Origin: Sthenelais limicola
Lineage: Eukaryota > Annelida > Polychaeta > Phyllodocida > Sigalionidae
DNA: 64,000 nt
Reading direction: 5' to 3'
Assembly: GCA_942159475.1 (NCBI GenBank)
Contig: OW804095.1
Coordinates: 96,361,740 to 96,425,739 of the forward strand
Below are positions 14,090-22,110 of the stretch, piece after piece (the stretch's first letter is position 1; each line of letters starts with the position of its first letter). The position numbers were made by a program, and so were the translations under genes. The notes under the pieces are model-generated. The model saw nothing but the letters and a program-made list of their open reading frames with translations. It was not told the origin of the DNA and made no database searches.

Positions 14090-14549
14090 CTAGCAAAGTA
14101 CCCGTCCTCCAGACGGTTACCCTCTCTCCCCACACTTCCCACTCCCTTGTTTCCCTCCCCCTCTTCTCTGTCTTTCATACCTGTTTTTCTCTCCCAACCC
14201 CATCTCTGATTCCCCCCTCTCTCTCCCTCTTCCTTATGCTCCCCCTTCCCGCTTTCTCTCCCTCCCCTCTCTCCCTTCCCCCACCCTCTCCCTTTTCTTC
14301 ACCCTCTCCCTCCTACACCCTCGCCCTCCTCTCCCCCTCTCCAATACCCCCACCCTCTCCCTCCCTTCTTCTTCACTCTGCCACTCCTCTGTATGCAGTT
14401 AGGTTGCCCTTGAAGTGACGTAGTAGGTTATAGGAAATGATGTAGTATCTCACAGGGGCTTTCCCAGGCTATGAATATGGTGTGGAGATTCCAATATAAA
14501 AAAGCTTCAAAATCACATTTTCACCCCAGATACCTTCACAAACCACATA
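14090..14549 (-). mobile_element. Helitron-like non-autonomous element, copy 1
   Basis: Read on the minus strand, the element ends with a short hairpin (CCGTC, 5-nt loop, GACGG at 14,102-14,116), then GTACTTTG, then CTAG at 14,090-14,093, followed by a host T. Hairpin, short spacer and CTRR before T is the classic 3' terminus of Helitron rolling-circle transposons. The body is a long CT-rich low-complexity tract on the + strand (about 14,117-14,390), then a conserved segment (about 14,420-14,549). The same terminus and segment recur at 61,848-62,541. Similarity between the copies stops abruptly after position 14,549 (62,541 in copy 2), so that is taken as the approximate other boundary. No TC-type 5' end was seen there. 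It carries no helicase gene. Confidence 0.6.
14117..14390. repeat. CT-rich low-complexity tract
   Basis: This is a pyrimidine-rich tract dominated by CTCCC and CCCTCTC words with little other sequence. It forms the interior of the Helitron-like copy and also accounts for the Pro/Ser-rich open frame on the + strand here, which is not a gene. Confidence 0.8.
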
Positions 14550-14774
14550 ATGTCCTCAATACAGGGTTGATGGACCTGTACAGACCAAAAAAACAGATGG
14601 GGAGATCCAGGATTCCCAGAACATGCTGACAAAAAAACTCTTCTAGAGCTTTATATATTAGATATCTGATCATGTATCTAAAAGTTTTATTGGGAAGGCC
14701 TGTAGTTAGCCCAGGTCCATTACCACAGCCGCCTGACATACTTTTGGTGTATTGCGACACCGCAAACAGTAGTG

Positions 14775-16517
14775 TTAAAGGCCGGGCACAAGATCCGTCT
14801 GTAGACCGACCGGTCGGCGATTAACGTCTAACTCCTCCCCACACCCCTTATATGGCACAGATGAACTTTGACCCTATCCCATCACCCCCGCGCTACTAAG
14901 CCTTTGTTTTTGTTTTGGATGGAGGAGTATAGCAGTCGTTGCTGCAGCAAAGGAGCATATAGACTGATGTACACTTTAATATCATTTAATATCAGAGATG
15001 CCAGTCTTCCATGATTAATGAATATCCATAATGACCATTCTTCCAAAATTATTCATAATCCCAATAACATTTACATATTTTCTCCTACATTAAACTCCAT
15101 ATGTCATTATTATATCATAATGCATAAGGATTTTAGCATCTTTGAGTGTCTAACCAGCCCAAGTAATGCCAGCTGATAGCAGACCCCATTTGGTATTTAC
15201 ACTTTATAGTGCTGGATATCAAATGCACCATGTAAACAGTGTGCTTTCAAAACGTTCTTATTGGGATGACCACCACCAACCCCCGCCCTCCCTCCCCCTC
15301 CTCACATGGGTATAGATCCTCCCCAAAGATGTTCCATAAATTTCGTCCAACCTGACTGGCATCCCTGTAATATCTGCCAAATATTAATTGGTCTATAATT
15401 ACGAAAATAAAGAGGTTGGATTGCTGATTATCTTGGTAGTTGAGTCTAGACAGTGCAACCATTGGTAATGTTTGTTCACCAGTTACAAGTGTCAGAGTCC
15501 TAATCTGCCCCCTCACATATAGGCACACCACCATGTTTATCTAGTATTCATGTTAATTATAACTTCCAACATAAATCATTGAATACACTGTCTGACATGG
15601 CTTTAGACACTTGCTTGTAAAATGATATATATAACGCCAAGATAGGACTTGGTATGCTACAAGTCAGTCCAGTCTCAGAGTAAGGTTCAGTTCAGTTTGG
15701 ACGTGCTGCTTCATAGAAGTAATTTTCTGGGCATATACAGGCTATTGAGAGATACATCAGCTGTGTGGATTTTGAATTTATTCTATCTAGACACTGCAAT
15801 AATTTTTCATTGAGTCATTCGCAATATGTCTGATGAAAATGAGATACAAGTGTTGAGGGTTACTGCAAAGCAAAAGGATATTATTTATTGTTTATTCACT
15901 GAAAATGGATAGGATCTGGTGAATACCCCTGGATATAGACCCAACTCAACTTTTGGAGAAAAGGCTATTTAATATTCTACAAGTGACAACAGGATAATAT
16001 GATTGTGATGAATGTGAACAATGTCTTTGCAACATTGTATTACGGATGAAAGGAGGAAACAAGTGTAGGGGATGAGTGAAACTATACTAGACCAAGTAAA
16101 TCAAAAGAAAGGAAAAGACAAAACAAAGGATTTCAGTTAGGATGTGTGTGAGAGGGGTGGGGCAGATCGGGCAGGGAGAGCCATGTGCCTTGTGTGTTGG
16201 TATACACACGCTACATGGTTACTATGGATACCTACCTGTCAATCATTCCCTGGCTAACGGTTCTCATATTTACAAATTTTTCATGAAAAAACCAAATTTG
16301 CACTTATCTATGGATATGACCAAATCAAATATATAATGAAGATGACCGCTATACATTCATGTACATGTTCAACAATTGTGTAGGTGAGTAGTTCATTATA
16401 ATTTATCTTATCTGGAAGATTTATAATCCAAGTTGGTTATGATTCTACAGTTTGAATGTATGGGGAGGACTGCTGGGAAGAGCCATGGGCCGTTTATATG
16501 CTGTGCCCGGCCTTTAA
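14775..16517. mobile_element. DNA transposon-like element with 12-bp inverted ends and TTAA flanks
   Basis: The left end reads TTAA then AGGCCGGGCACA (14,775-14,790). The right end is the exact reverse complement, TGTGCCCGGCCT then TTAA (16,502-16,517). TTAA target duplication is typical of piggyBac and Kolobok superfamilies. The terminal bases fit a Kolobok-type or TTAA-specific non-autonomous element better than canonical piggyBac, which usually begins CCC. The interior is about 1.7 kb. It holds a perfect 12-bp palindrome near the left end (14,806-14,817) and a minus-strand open frame of 95 codons (15,247-15,534) that I do not recognise. No transposase or catalytic motif was seen. A 16-bp inverted match within 2 kb could be chance, but the exact TTAA placement at both ends supports an element. 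Confidence 0.42.
14806..14817. repeat. Perfect 12-bp palindrome CCGACCGGTCGG
   Basis: This GC-only-biased palindrome stands out in AT-rich sequence. It lies 27 bp inside the left end of the TTAA-flanked element, a subterminal position where transposase binding sites often occur. Its role is inference. Confidence 0.6.
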
Positions 16518-16582
16518 AGTATTAACGTCGACCGGCAGCCGTGGCAATGGACATAGGCCTTGCTGATAGGTAATGTTTGCCT

Positions 16583-16621
16583 ATTAACATGATTAACATG
16601 ATTAACATGATAATTAACATG
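16583..16621 (+). repeat. Short tandem repeat, 9-bp unit ATTAACATG
   Basis: Three perfect units (16,583-16,609) are followed by an imperfect fourth. They account for the HVN-rich minus-strand open frame across this point, which is not a gene. Confidence 0.85.
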
Positions 16622-16639
16622 ATTATAGCCTGTATTGAT

Positions 16640-16804
16640 ATCATTTACACCTACTAGCCTTGTTCTTAGTTCATCTTCAAAAATATGGGAACGACTGGAA
16701 GAACTGGGATTATCCCAGAAGTCTGTTGACCAGTTTGTCATTTTCAATGTAAATGTTACTATATTGCTGACAAATAAAAGATTTTTCAATTCAATTCAAT
16801 TCAA
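16640..16804 (+). mobile_element. LINE or SINE 3' end with (TTCAA)4 tail
   Basis: An AATAAA signal (16,773-16,778) is followed within 7 bases by four exact TTCAA units (16,785-16,804). Then the sequence changes character. Ending in a short pentanucleotide microsatellite just after AATAAA is typical of 3' ends of CR1/Jockey-type LINEs and of SINEs that borrow their tails. The upstream boundary given is a guess. No coding sequence is recognisable in it, so it is read as 3' UTR. It lies immediately before the RT fragment at 16,871 but belongs to a separate copy, because a 3' tail should not precede an RT N-terminus. Confidence 0.5.
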
Positions 16805-16870
16805 ATTCCGGAGAAATGGATTACTGATTAGTTGGATAGATTATATTCAGCGGATGTTTCTACAATACTA

Positions 16871-17154
16871 ATGCTGGATATTTTGACCAAAGCAAAAGGT
16901 GTGATGAATAAATAAAACAAAGAAGATGTAAAATGTGTAAAATCTTGTGTAATTCCACAAGAATGGAAAGAATATGTCATTACACCTCTCCCCAAGTCAG
17001 GTTATCTATGTTTGTTTTTAAACCTGAGACCGATAGCATTGGTTCTTCTACCCTCCAAACTACTGGAACATTTTATTTGTATAGCCCTAAAAAAGAAATG
17101 AACAATCTGTTCTCAAATGTTCTTCTCCAATCCCCTTCACGGGGCAACTCTTGA
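16871..17154 (+). pseudogene. Non-LTR retrotransposon RT, N-terminal fragment
   Basis: In the frame starting ATG at 16,871 the translation contains IPQEWKEYVITPLPKSG, then, after a short gap, NLRPIALVLLPSKLLEHF. These are the first RT blocks of Jockey/CR1-like LINEs, whose usual pattern is IPxxWKxAxVxPLPKxG, then NYRPIALT, then KxxE. The frame contains a stop before this (TAA at 16,913-16,915) and ends at TGA 17,099-17,101. A shift at the A-run around 17,090-17,096 would continue it into a weak match to the next block (LFSNVLL through RGNS) up to 17,154. The missing DNA-copying core appears 4 kb downstream on the same strand (21,182 onward), so this is the left part of a split LINE. It cannot encode a working enzyme. 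Confidence 0.8.
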
Positions 17155-17590
17155 CTGAAGGATTGCTCGAACGTCGTAAATCCAGATGCAGGTTTTTGTC
17201 CCCGCATCTGTTGACGCTGTCTAACCATCTGATCTAGAAGTCGGTGGTCCCTCCTTCTGTCATCACTCCTGTCATCAATTTCTCCCCTCAGCTCTCTCAC
17301 TCTGACATGATAGGCGTCCATATCCTGTCTATGCATGGCATCCAACCTATCTATGTCCAAGCGATAGCCCCTTGCATTTTGTTCTCGTGCCTCAATCTCC
17401 TCCCGCACTCTATCTTCTGCGATTCTGAGGCGACGCTCATAGTTGTCAGCTCTGTTCCTCTCTATCATCATGCTTTGTCTGATGTGCTCAGCCACTTGGC
17501 GAACTCTGCCCTCATATTTTGCATCTGATAGGGACCTGGCTGACCTTCTGAAGAACCCACAGATCTCCTTCCGCCTATTTGGAAATCTGC
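17073..17590 (-). CDS. Coiled-coil protein segment, frame-shifted partner of the Pro/Gln-rich ORF
   Basis: A minus-strand frame is open from about 17,590 to its stop at 17,073. The usual start would be GTG at 17,495, but the reading continues sensibly upstream (RRSARSLSDAKYEGRVRQVA), so it is probably a continuation of the upstream ORF after a frame change and not a separate gene. The segment is very rich in Arg, Glu, Asp and Gln, with RNRADNYERRLRIAEDRVRE and EEIEAREQNA as examples. It looks like a long charged coiled coil of about 110 residues. The last ten or so residues lie over the RT fragment on the opposite strand, so the natural C-terminus was probably lost or lies before 17,155. I recognise no family. 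A gag-like or domesticated structural protein is one possibility. Confidence 0.5.
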
Positions 17591-18466
17591 GTCGTTTATA
17601 TCCCTCCAGAAATGAATACTGTCATCTGCATTCATTCGCTGACCAATACTCCCTCTGGAGGAGCTCCCCAACGATCCCAACTGACCCCTCGGGAACGCTG
17701 CACCATCTCCAGCCAACAAGGGATTTCGCAGCACAGCTGGTTCATCCTGCTGACCCTGTATTGCCTCCCCATCTCCTTGCAAATTCACAGGCGGCGGAAG
17801 CGGCAATGGTATCGGCGCAAACAATTCCCGTCGCGGCGGGGGCACATAGGGTGGCGGTGGTCCCTGGTTGATTTGTTGCTGTTGCACGTCCCCTTCGCGA
17901 TTTTGTGGATCTTGTTGAGGTGGCCCCTGTGGCTCTTGTTGTTCAAGACCCCATGGGTCAGGGACCTGCGGTCTTGGGCCCTGTAATCTGGGACCCTGCG
18001 GTTCAGGAACCCGTGGCCTTGGGCCCTGTTGTTCGGGACCCCGTGGTCCAGGAACCTGTTGTCTCAGGCCCTGCTGTCTAGGAACCTGTGGTCTAGGAAC
18101 CTGTGCAGGAGGCGGTGGTGGTTGTAACTGATTATTGTGCACTAATTGTCCATCACCCACCTGTGCTCCAATGCCTGCCCCTCCCGGCTGCTGTTCTGCT
18201 GCAGGGGGTGGCAGGCCTCCACCATGGGCACCTTCCTGATGTTGTGCCCCTTCTGGTTCCATTGCCAACAATTCAGCCGCTGCTACTCCGCTACTCTGAT
18301 CCCCAAAATTATAATCTATGGATAGTCTATCTTCCAGATCCACCAGAGTAACTCTTTCTCTATTTGTCCGATTTGGTGGTAGGTCTATCGGCACTGGTTG
18401 GACATATGCAATATAAGTCCTATTTCTTATTGTTTTTATCACCCTCTGCCAGTCAGCATGGTCCAT
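17468..18466 (-). CDS. Pro/Gln-rich repeat protein of unknown function, 332 aa
   Basis: This is the longest open frame in the window, starting at ATG 18,466 with an in-frame TAG 24 bases upstream. Residues 1-60 are a non-repetitive head (MDHADWQRVIKTIRNRTYIA first, then a basic and acidic stretch). Residues 60-120 are Gly/Ala/Gln-rich. Residues 122-181 are twelve 5-residue units of the type QVPRP/QGPRP. Residues 195-240 are proline-rich (PPPPYVPPPRREL). The tail is Ser/Gly-rich. The region is visibly GC-richer than its surroundings. Near 17,500-17,590 the natural reading seems to move to the -1 frame, where a coiled coil continues (17,073-17,590). No zinc knuckle, protease or RT is attached. 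It could be a retroelement gag-like protein, a captured host exon or a lineage-specific gene; I cannot name it. Confidence 0.55.
   Translation of the reverse strand: MDHADWQRVIKTIRNRTYIAYVQPVPIDLPPNRTNRERVTLVDLEDRLSIDYNFGDQSSGVAAAELLAMEPEGAQHQEGAHGGGLPPPAAEQQPGGAGIGAQVGDGQLVHNNQLQPPPPPAQVPRPQVPRQQGLRQQVPGPRGPEQQGPRPRVPEPQGPRLQGPRPQVPDPWGLEQQEPQGPPQQDPQNREGDVQQQQINQGPPPPYVPPPRRELFAPIPLPLPPPVNLQGDGEAIQGQQDEPAVLRNPLLAGDGAAFPRGQLGSLGSSSRGSIGQRMNADDSIHFWRDINDADFQIGGRRSVGSSEGQPGPYQMQNMRAEFAKWLSTSDKA
17924..18103 (-). repeat. 15-bp minisatellite inside the Pro/Gln-rich ORF
   Basis: Twelve tandem 15-bp units encode pentapeptides alternating around QVPRP, QGPRP and RGPEQ. Units keep the frame and the Pro in nearly every copy while their bases vary, which suggests expansion of a coding repeat and not random low complexity. 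Confidence 0.75.
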
Positions 18467-19502
18467 ATCCTGTCCCCATGCTTTCTAGCTACACTGTCTG
18501 AGAGCAATAACACCGTACACCTACAAGCAACGCAAGGTATGAGCAGCTCACTTGGGTATACCCACCCTGTTTCTAAACATGGGCAGGTATTCACTCACTC
18601 CCAACTCATCCCTGCCTTGCTCCAACATTCCTCACCTCCAGTGCAGCTATGTGAGTAGCTTGCTCCCTTGCTGGAGGTGGGGCTTGAGTTGCTTACTGCT
18701 GGCTTGCATACAACCCAACCCTTACATCTTGTATGGGTGGCCTGGTGGTATTCCTACCAGCATAGCAACTCCTAGGTTCTCACTCCCTCTTAGCAAAAGT
18801 TAATTAACTCCTTAATTAATGCGTACTAAGACCGAGTTTGTTCTCCACCATTGATAAGTCCTTGTGTCTAGCTTATCAGTTAACTATGATGAATACACAT
18901 CAATGGTAAGGGATGTTATGAAGAATATAATGAGTAAGGTATACAGAGACTAAGAAAGTAAGTCCACTCAGTAGCTATACCGTACTCAATGTGTTTTTAT
19001 TACTTCTCTACAGGTCTGGAGGAGCAGCACTCATCCTGAGGGTACTCGTGGCTCCCCCTTCATCGGATGCATGGTAGCAGGCTGACATGACACAAGGAGG
19101 TTTGTGTGCAAAAAAAAATGATCCTTGCAGGTCAAGACTAAGGGAAAATATCCATAGCTACTTGTTTTGTCATGGCCAAAGCCTTTAAAGGGGAACACTG
19201 GACTGTGTATAATACCATGTCAGATGTTGGAAAAAACTACTAATTGATGTTCTGTACATTGTAATATGTAATTCGATCATTTATAAGTCATTGGGGAGGG
19301 ATTTTCTTAAAGTTCTAACTGGCTATTATCCGGTATACTGGCGGGAACAATATTCCCAGCATGCTATGTGAATATGATGTCAGCAGAGCGCCAGCTCACT
19401 TCCGTCTCTTAGCCTAAGGTAGAGATTGTTTGGGTTGGTTTCAAATCAGCACCAACTCTTGTTTTAATTGATGCCTATCTGCGAGGCATATGGGTGTTAC
19501 AC

Positions 19503-19633
19503 CTGAACTTCAGGCAAAGGAAAGACTCCATGGATCTCATTCTTTGCTTGAATTGGTAGCCTTCAACCCCTAAGAGAGGATTGAAATAAACTTCCTCTTC
19601 GTCATTCTCACTAACACCTTGTTGACTAGCCAT
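19503..19633 (-). CDS. Possible first coding exon of a P2X7-like zinc-finger protein
   Basis: On the minus strand an ATG in good context (AAACATGG) at 19,633 opens MASQQGVSENDEEEVYFNPL, followed by LGVEGYQFKQRMRSMESF. An acidic N-terminus followed by a G-x-x-x-YQFEP-like block is the pattern I associate with the short first exon of the P2X purinoceptor 7-like intracellular-domain proteins that are multiplied in many marine invertebrates. Here FEP is replaced by FKQ. The frame meets a near-ideal splice donor (CAG then GTGTAA) at 19,503/19,502, before a stop 27 bases further on. I could not find the expected Cys/His-rich second exon downstream on the minus strand, so this is either an orphan fragment carried by the inserted DNA or a misreading. 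Family assignment rests on a short motif. Confidence 0.35.
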
Positions 19634-19659
19634 GTTTACTGGGTTGCATGGCCACGTGT

Positions 19660-19700
19660 ACCTACAGGCGCAGCGGAAGCAGGGGGGCAAGGGGGCACTA
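19660..19700 (-). other. GC-rich terminal-like segment beside the P2X7-like exon
   Basis: On the minus strand this reads as GTGCCCCC and CCCCCCTG blocks followed by CTTCCGCTGCGCCTG. G/C-block sequences of this kind occur at the ends of non-autonomous DNA transposons in invertebrate genomes. No partner end or target duplication was identified, so this is only a hint. Confidence 0.2.
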
Positions 19701-20109
19701 CAGTACACACACACATACATATGAGCAATTCCACCAAAAATGGAATTAAATTTGAAATAAGTAATAACAATGTATGCATAATGTCTTAACTTAGTTTATA
19801 CATAATAGGTCTTGATATAAGGGTCATAATGGTCTTTAGTTTGTGAAAATATTCCAACTAGAAGGAAAGTTAGGAAGGAAAGGTGTCGCATCCTTCTCCC
19901 CCGCCTCAATGAAACCCCATTTGACCAATGGGGGCGCTATACACACATAACCCACTATATTCAGAATATATACAAAAATATAGATGACATGGTTTTCACC
20001 CTGTGATCCTGTTAAATTGGCCCGAATACTTGGTTTGGTTGTTTATGAAGGTGAATATAAGTTATGTCTAAGTATTTAGTGGCAAAATTAGTAGGGGAAA
20101 AAATAGTTT

Positions 20110-20352
20110 GCACCCCCCTCTAGACCCCCGCCCCCTCTAGATCCCCGTTATGTTATGTGAATGTCTATGACGTCACCAGAAAATGATGATAGCTTATATA
20201 ATATAAGTGTGCTTGGTTTCCTGAAAAGGTATTTGGATTGTGTGAAATGTTTCGATTATATTATACTATTGGAGGCTAATGCAAAGTCACCCTCCATTTC
20301 CCCATCTCCCCTTCCCCCCCCCCCTCCCAAAAAAGTTTGCCCCCCCCCCAAA
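20110..20352. repeat. C-rich tracts
   Basis: Runs of C interrupted by short A/T words occur at 20,115-20,150 and 20,296-20,350, including uninterrupted C runs of nine or more. This is low-complexity sequence with no coding signal. Confidence 0.7.
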
Positions 20353-20867
20353 TATTCTATCTGTTCTGCCACACCTGCTGTACTGTTTACTATTTACTGT
20401 CACACTCATTAGACCATGACCACGCACTGACCACATATAGCGGTAATGAACAGGCCCGAATTAGTGTCATACATAGCAAAATGGCAGCACCCAGAACAGG
20501 GTTAAGAGAGAGCGGGAAAGAAATTACTTCATTGATTCTGGCAATATCATTGCCCAGTAACCAGTATTATAATGTGGGTTCCCAGTTATCAACCATAATT
20601 GAGCTGTATGACCTGCGATTGTTCCAACCCAGTGTTTTACTTTAATTGTCCAGATAGTGTGTGGTACTAGATTCCCACAATTGTGTTGATATTAAACCTT
20701 TTAACGATAAAATTATTTTTTTGAATTACTGGGCAATTCAAATATAGTACATAATTCATGCTTCATGGTATGCCTATTAGCCTTTAGAAGCCTAACAGGC
20801 CCACCACATGGTGGCTAGTGAAACAAAATCAATCATTATAGTGTTTACATACTTGCCTATTCAGTCA

Positions 20868-20942
20868 GGTTCGCTGGTCCAGTGGTAAGGCATTAGACTT
20901 CCAAATGGGACATTGTGAGATCGAGTCCCAAACCAGACAACC
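20868..20942 (+). tRNA. tRNA-Gly(UCC)-like sequence or tRNA-derived SINE head
   Basis: The block has a perfect pol III A box, TGGTCCAGTGG (20,875-20,885), and a good B box, GATCGAGTC (20,919-20,927). Its anticodon-loop word CTTCCAA (20,898-20,904) would read as UCC (Gly). The ends GGTT and AACC can pair, and six T residues follow directly (20,943-20,948), a pol III terminator. However, the D and anticodon stems pair poorly, the T stem has a mismatch, and the distance from T stem to 3' end is several bases too long. It is therefore more likely a tRNA pseudogene or SINE head than a working tRNA. A diverged relative in reverse orientation lies at 21,590-21,660. Confidence 0.5.
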
Positions 20943-21181
20943 TTTTTTATTTGTCTCATTTTTGAGTTATTTTACTTTTTACTTCACTTATATCTCCACA
21001 TCTGGGGCTCAAACATTTAGTTATTGATGTCATTCCCTTTCAATTGGTGAAAGAATTAGAGAGGCTAAGACCGAATTAAGTGAGAAAAGTGAGTTAGATG
21101 GGGTTTGGGGATACTATAATATAGTATAGGTCTAGGAATCATTATGATCCCTCAGACCTGAGTGTTGGGTGGTGGAACTAA

Positions 21182-21379
21182 GCTTGTGTTGATTTTCGGC
21201 GAAAATGGTTTTTGCATGGGGCCACGATTTGTCTGGACTATGAAATTATGTACAAGAAGCTGAACCCAGCAATTACCAATATCGTTAAGGAATATTTGAA
21301 TAACAGAAAACAACGGCCTGTATTAAATGGCATTACATCAGATCCTGTGGACATGGGTTTAGGCGTACCCCAGAGTGGC
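21182..21379 (+). pseudogene. Non-LTR retrotransposon RT, palm fragment A-B
   Basis: The frame starting at 21,182 reads ACVDFRRKWF, then IMYKKLNPAITNIVKEYLNN, then RKQRPVLNGITSDPVDMGLG and VPQSG. This follows the RT order: block A (VDFxKAFD, eroded here after VDF), the YLxNRxQ block, then GVPQGS. QSG in place of QGS and the destroyed AFD show it is dead. It continues the fragment at 16,871-17,154 after a gap of about 4 kb and resumes at 21,855 after a second insert. Confidence 0.82.
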
Positions 21380-21381
21380 CT

Positions 21382-21854
21382 GCGCACTGTTATGCCTATG
21401 ACATTGGTCAGAAGTCGGTGGACTTCTGCCAGCCGGCCACAGGCTGAATGTGCATCCTACCATCTATACATCTAAGGGACGCTCATTAACCAACGCGCTA
21501 CTGGCGCCCCATCACGTCATACCTGATCGCCCCGGAGTTGGCGGCCTGCCGTGGGACGTAATGTTGGGACAAATATGAAAAAGCTGCTTGGTCTGGGATT
21601 CGTCCCCACAATGTTCAGATTGGAAGTTCTAGGGGCTAACCATTTGACCATAGAGGACTGTAGAGATGATGCATACAAACAATGGGCATATCTGGACTTC
21701 ACCTTAAAGTATGCCTGTATTAGTAAACCTGTTATGTAATAGCTGCATCGGCGGATAGCCGTGAATATTTCACGCCTGTTATAGACGTCCATGTATGGAT
21801 GTTGGGGATATATGTACTTCTCCCAGACAATGCCCGTATTCTGAGATTCACTGT
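21382..21854 (-). mobile_element. SINE-like insert with tRNA-type head
   Basis: On the minus strand the head has an A box-like TGGTCAAATGG (21,641-21,651), the loop word ACTTCCAATCT (21,617-21,627) and a B box GGACGAATCCC (21,595-21,605). A T-run follows, then about 200 bases of body. The head shares its layout and the CTTCCAA core with the sequence at 20,868. Translation of such heads gives the familiar MVKWLAPRTSN...VGTNP type of open frame seen here on the minus strand, which is not a gene. The insert separates GVPQSG from VLG in the RT reading. The word CACTGT occurs at both edges (21,385-21,390 and 21,849-21,854) and may be a short target duplication. The DNA between 21,670 and 21,848 may belong to a second repeat. 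Confidence 0.55.
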
Positions 21855-21950
21855 GTGTTAGGACTGGTAATCTTCATCATATACGTTAATGACTTGCCTC
21901 AATGTATAAATAATATAAATTCCAACTTAAATATGAAAATCACTATGTAA
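21855..21950 (+). pseudogene. Non-LTR retrotransposon RT, palm fragment after GVPQ
   Basis: The frame at 21,855 reads VLGLVIFIIYVNDLPQCINN, matching the RT run VLGPLLFIIYxNDLP that directly follows GVPQGS in intact LINEs. It stops at TAA 21,948-21,950. The catalytic block C (FADD or YADD), which should follow shortly after, cannot be found, so it is deleted or mutated. Confidence 0.82.
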
Positions 21951-22110
21951 TTACTGCAATAAATTCCTGGGTAATAGTACCTTATGGGTTATGGACATGT
22001 TACTTAATTAGGATAATAAATATAATAATGATAATTAATGATAATTATTGGTCATAAAGTGGTTACCCATTGTTACGTCATTATTACGTAACATGATGTA
22101 ACATTACCAC

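Noticed and set aside
14236..14418. Pro/Ser-rich open frame
   Set aside because: It is a reading of a CT-rich low-complexity tract shared with the copy at 61.9 kb.
16514..16789. HVN-rich minus-strand open frame
   Set aside because: It is produced by the 9-bp ATTAACATG tandem repeat and a LINE 3' UTR.
17243..18351. Plus-strand open frames opposite the Pro/Gln-rich ORF (such as 17,244-17,528, 17,443-17,871, 17,579-17,986 and 18,103-18,351)
   Set aside because: They are antisense shadows of the minus-strand coding region, whose translation has a coherent repeat and coiled coil while the + strand translations do not.
19185..19215. TTTAAAGGGGAACAC as a second TTAA-type transposon end
   Set aside because: I could not find a matching inverted end nearby.
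21517..21792. Minus-strand open frame of 91 codons
   Set aside because: Its MVKWLAPRTSN...VGTNP reading comes from the tRNA-like head of the SINE-like insert and is not a protein gene.
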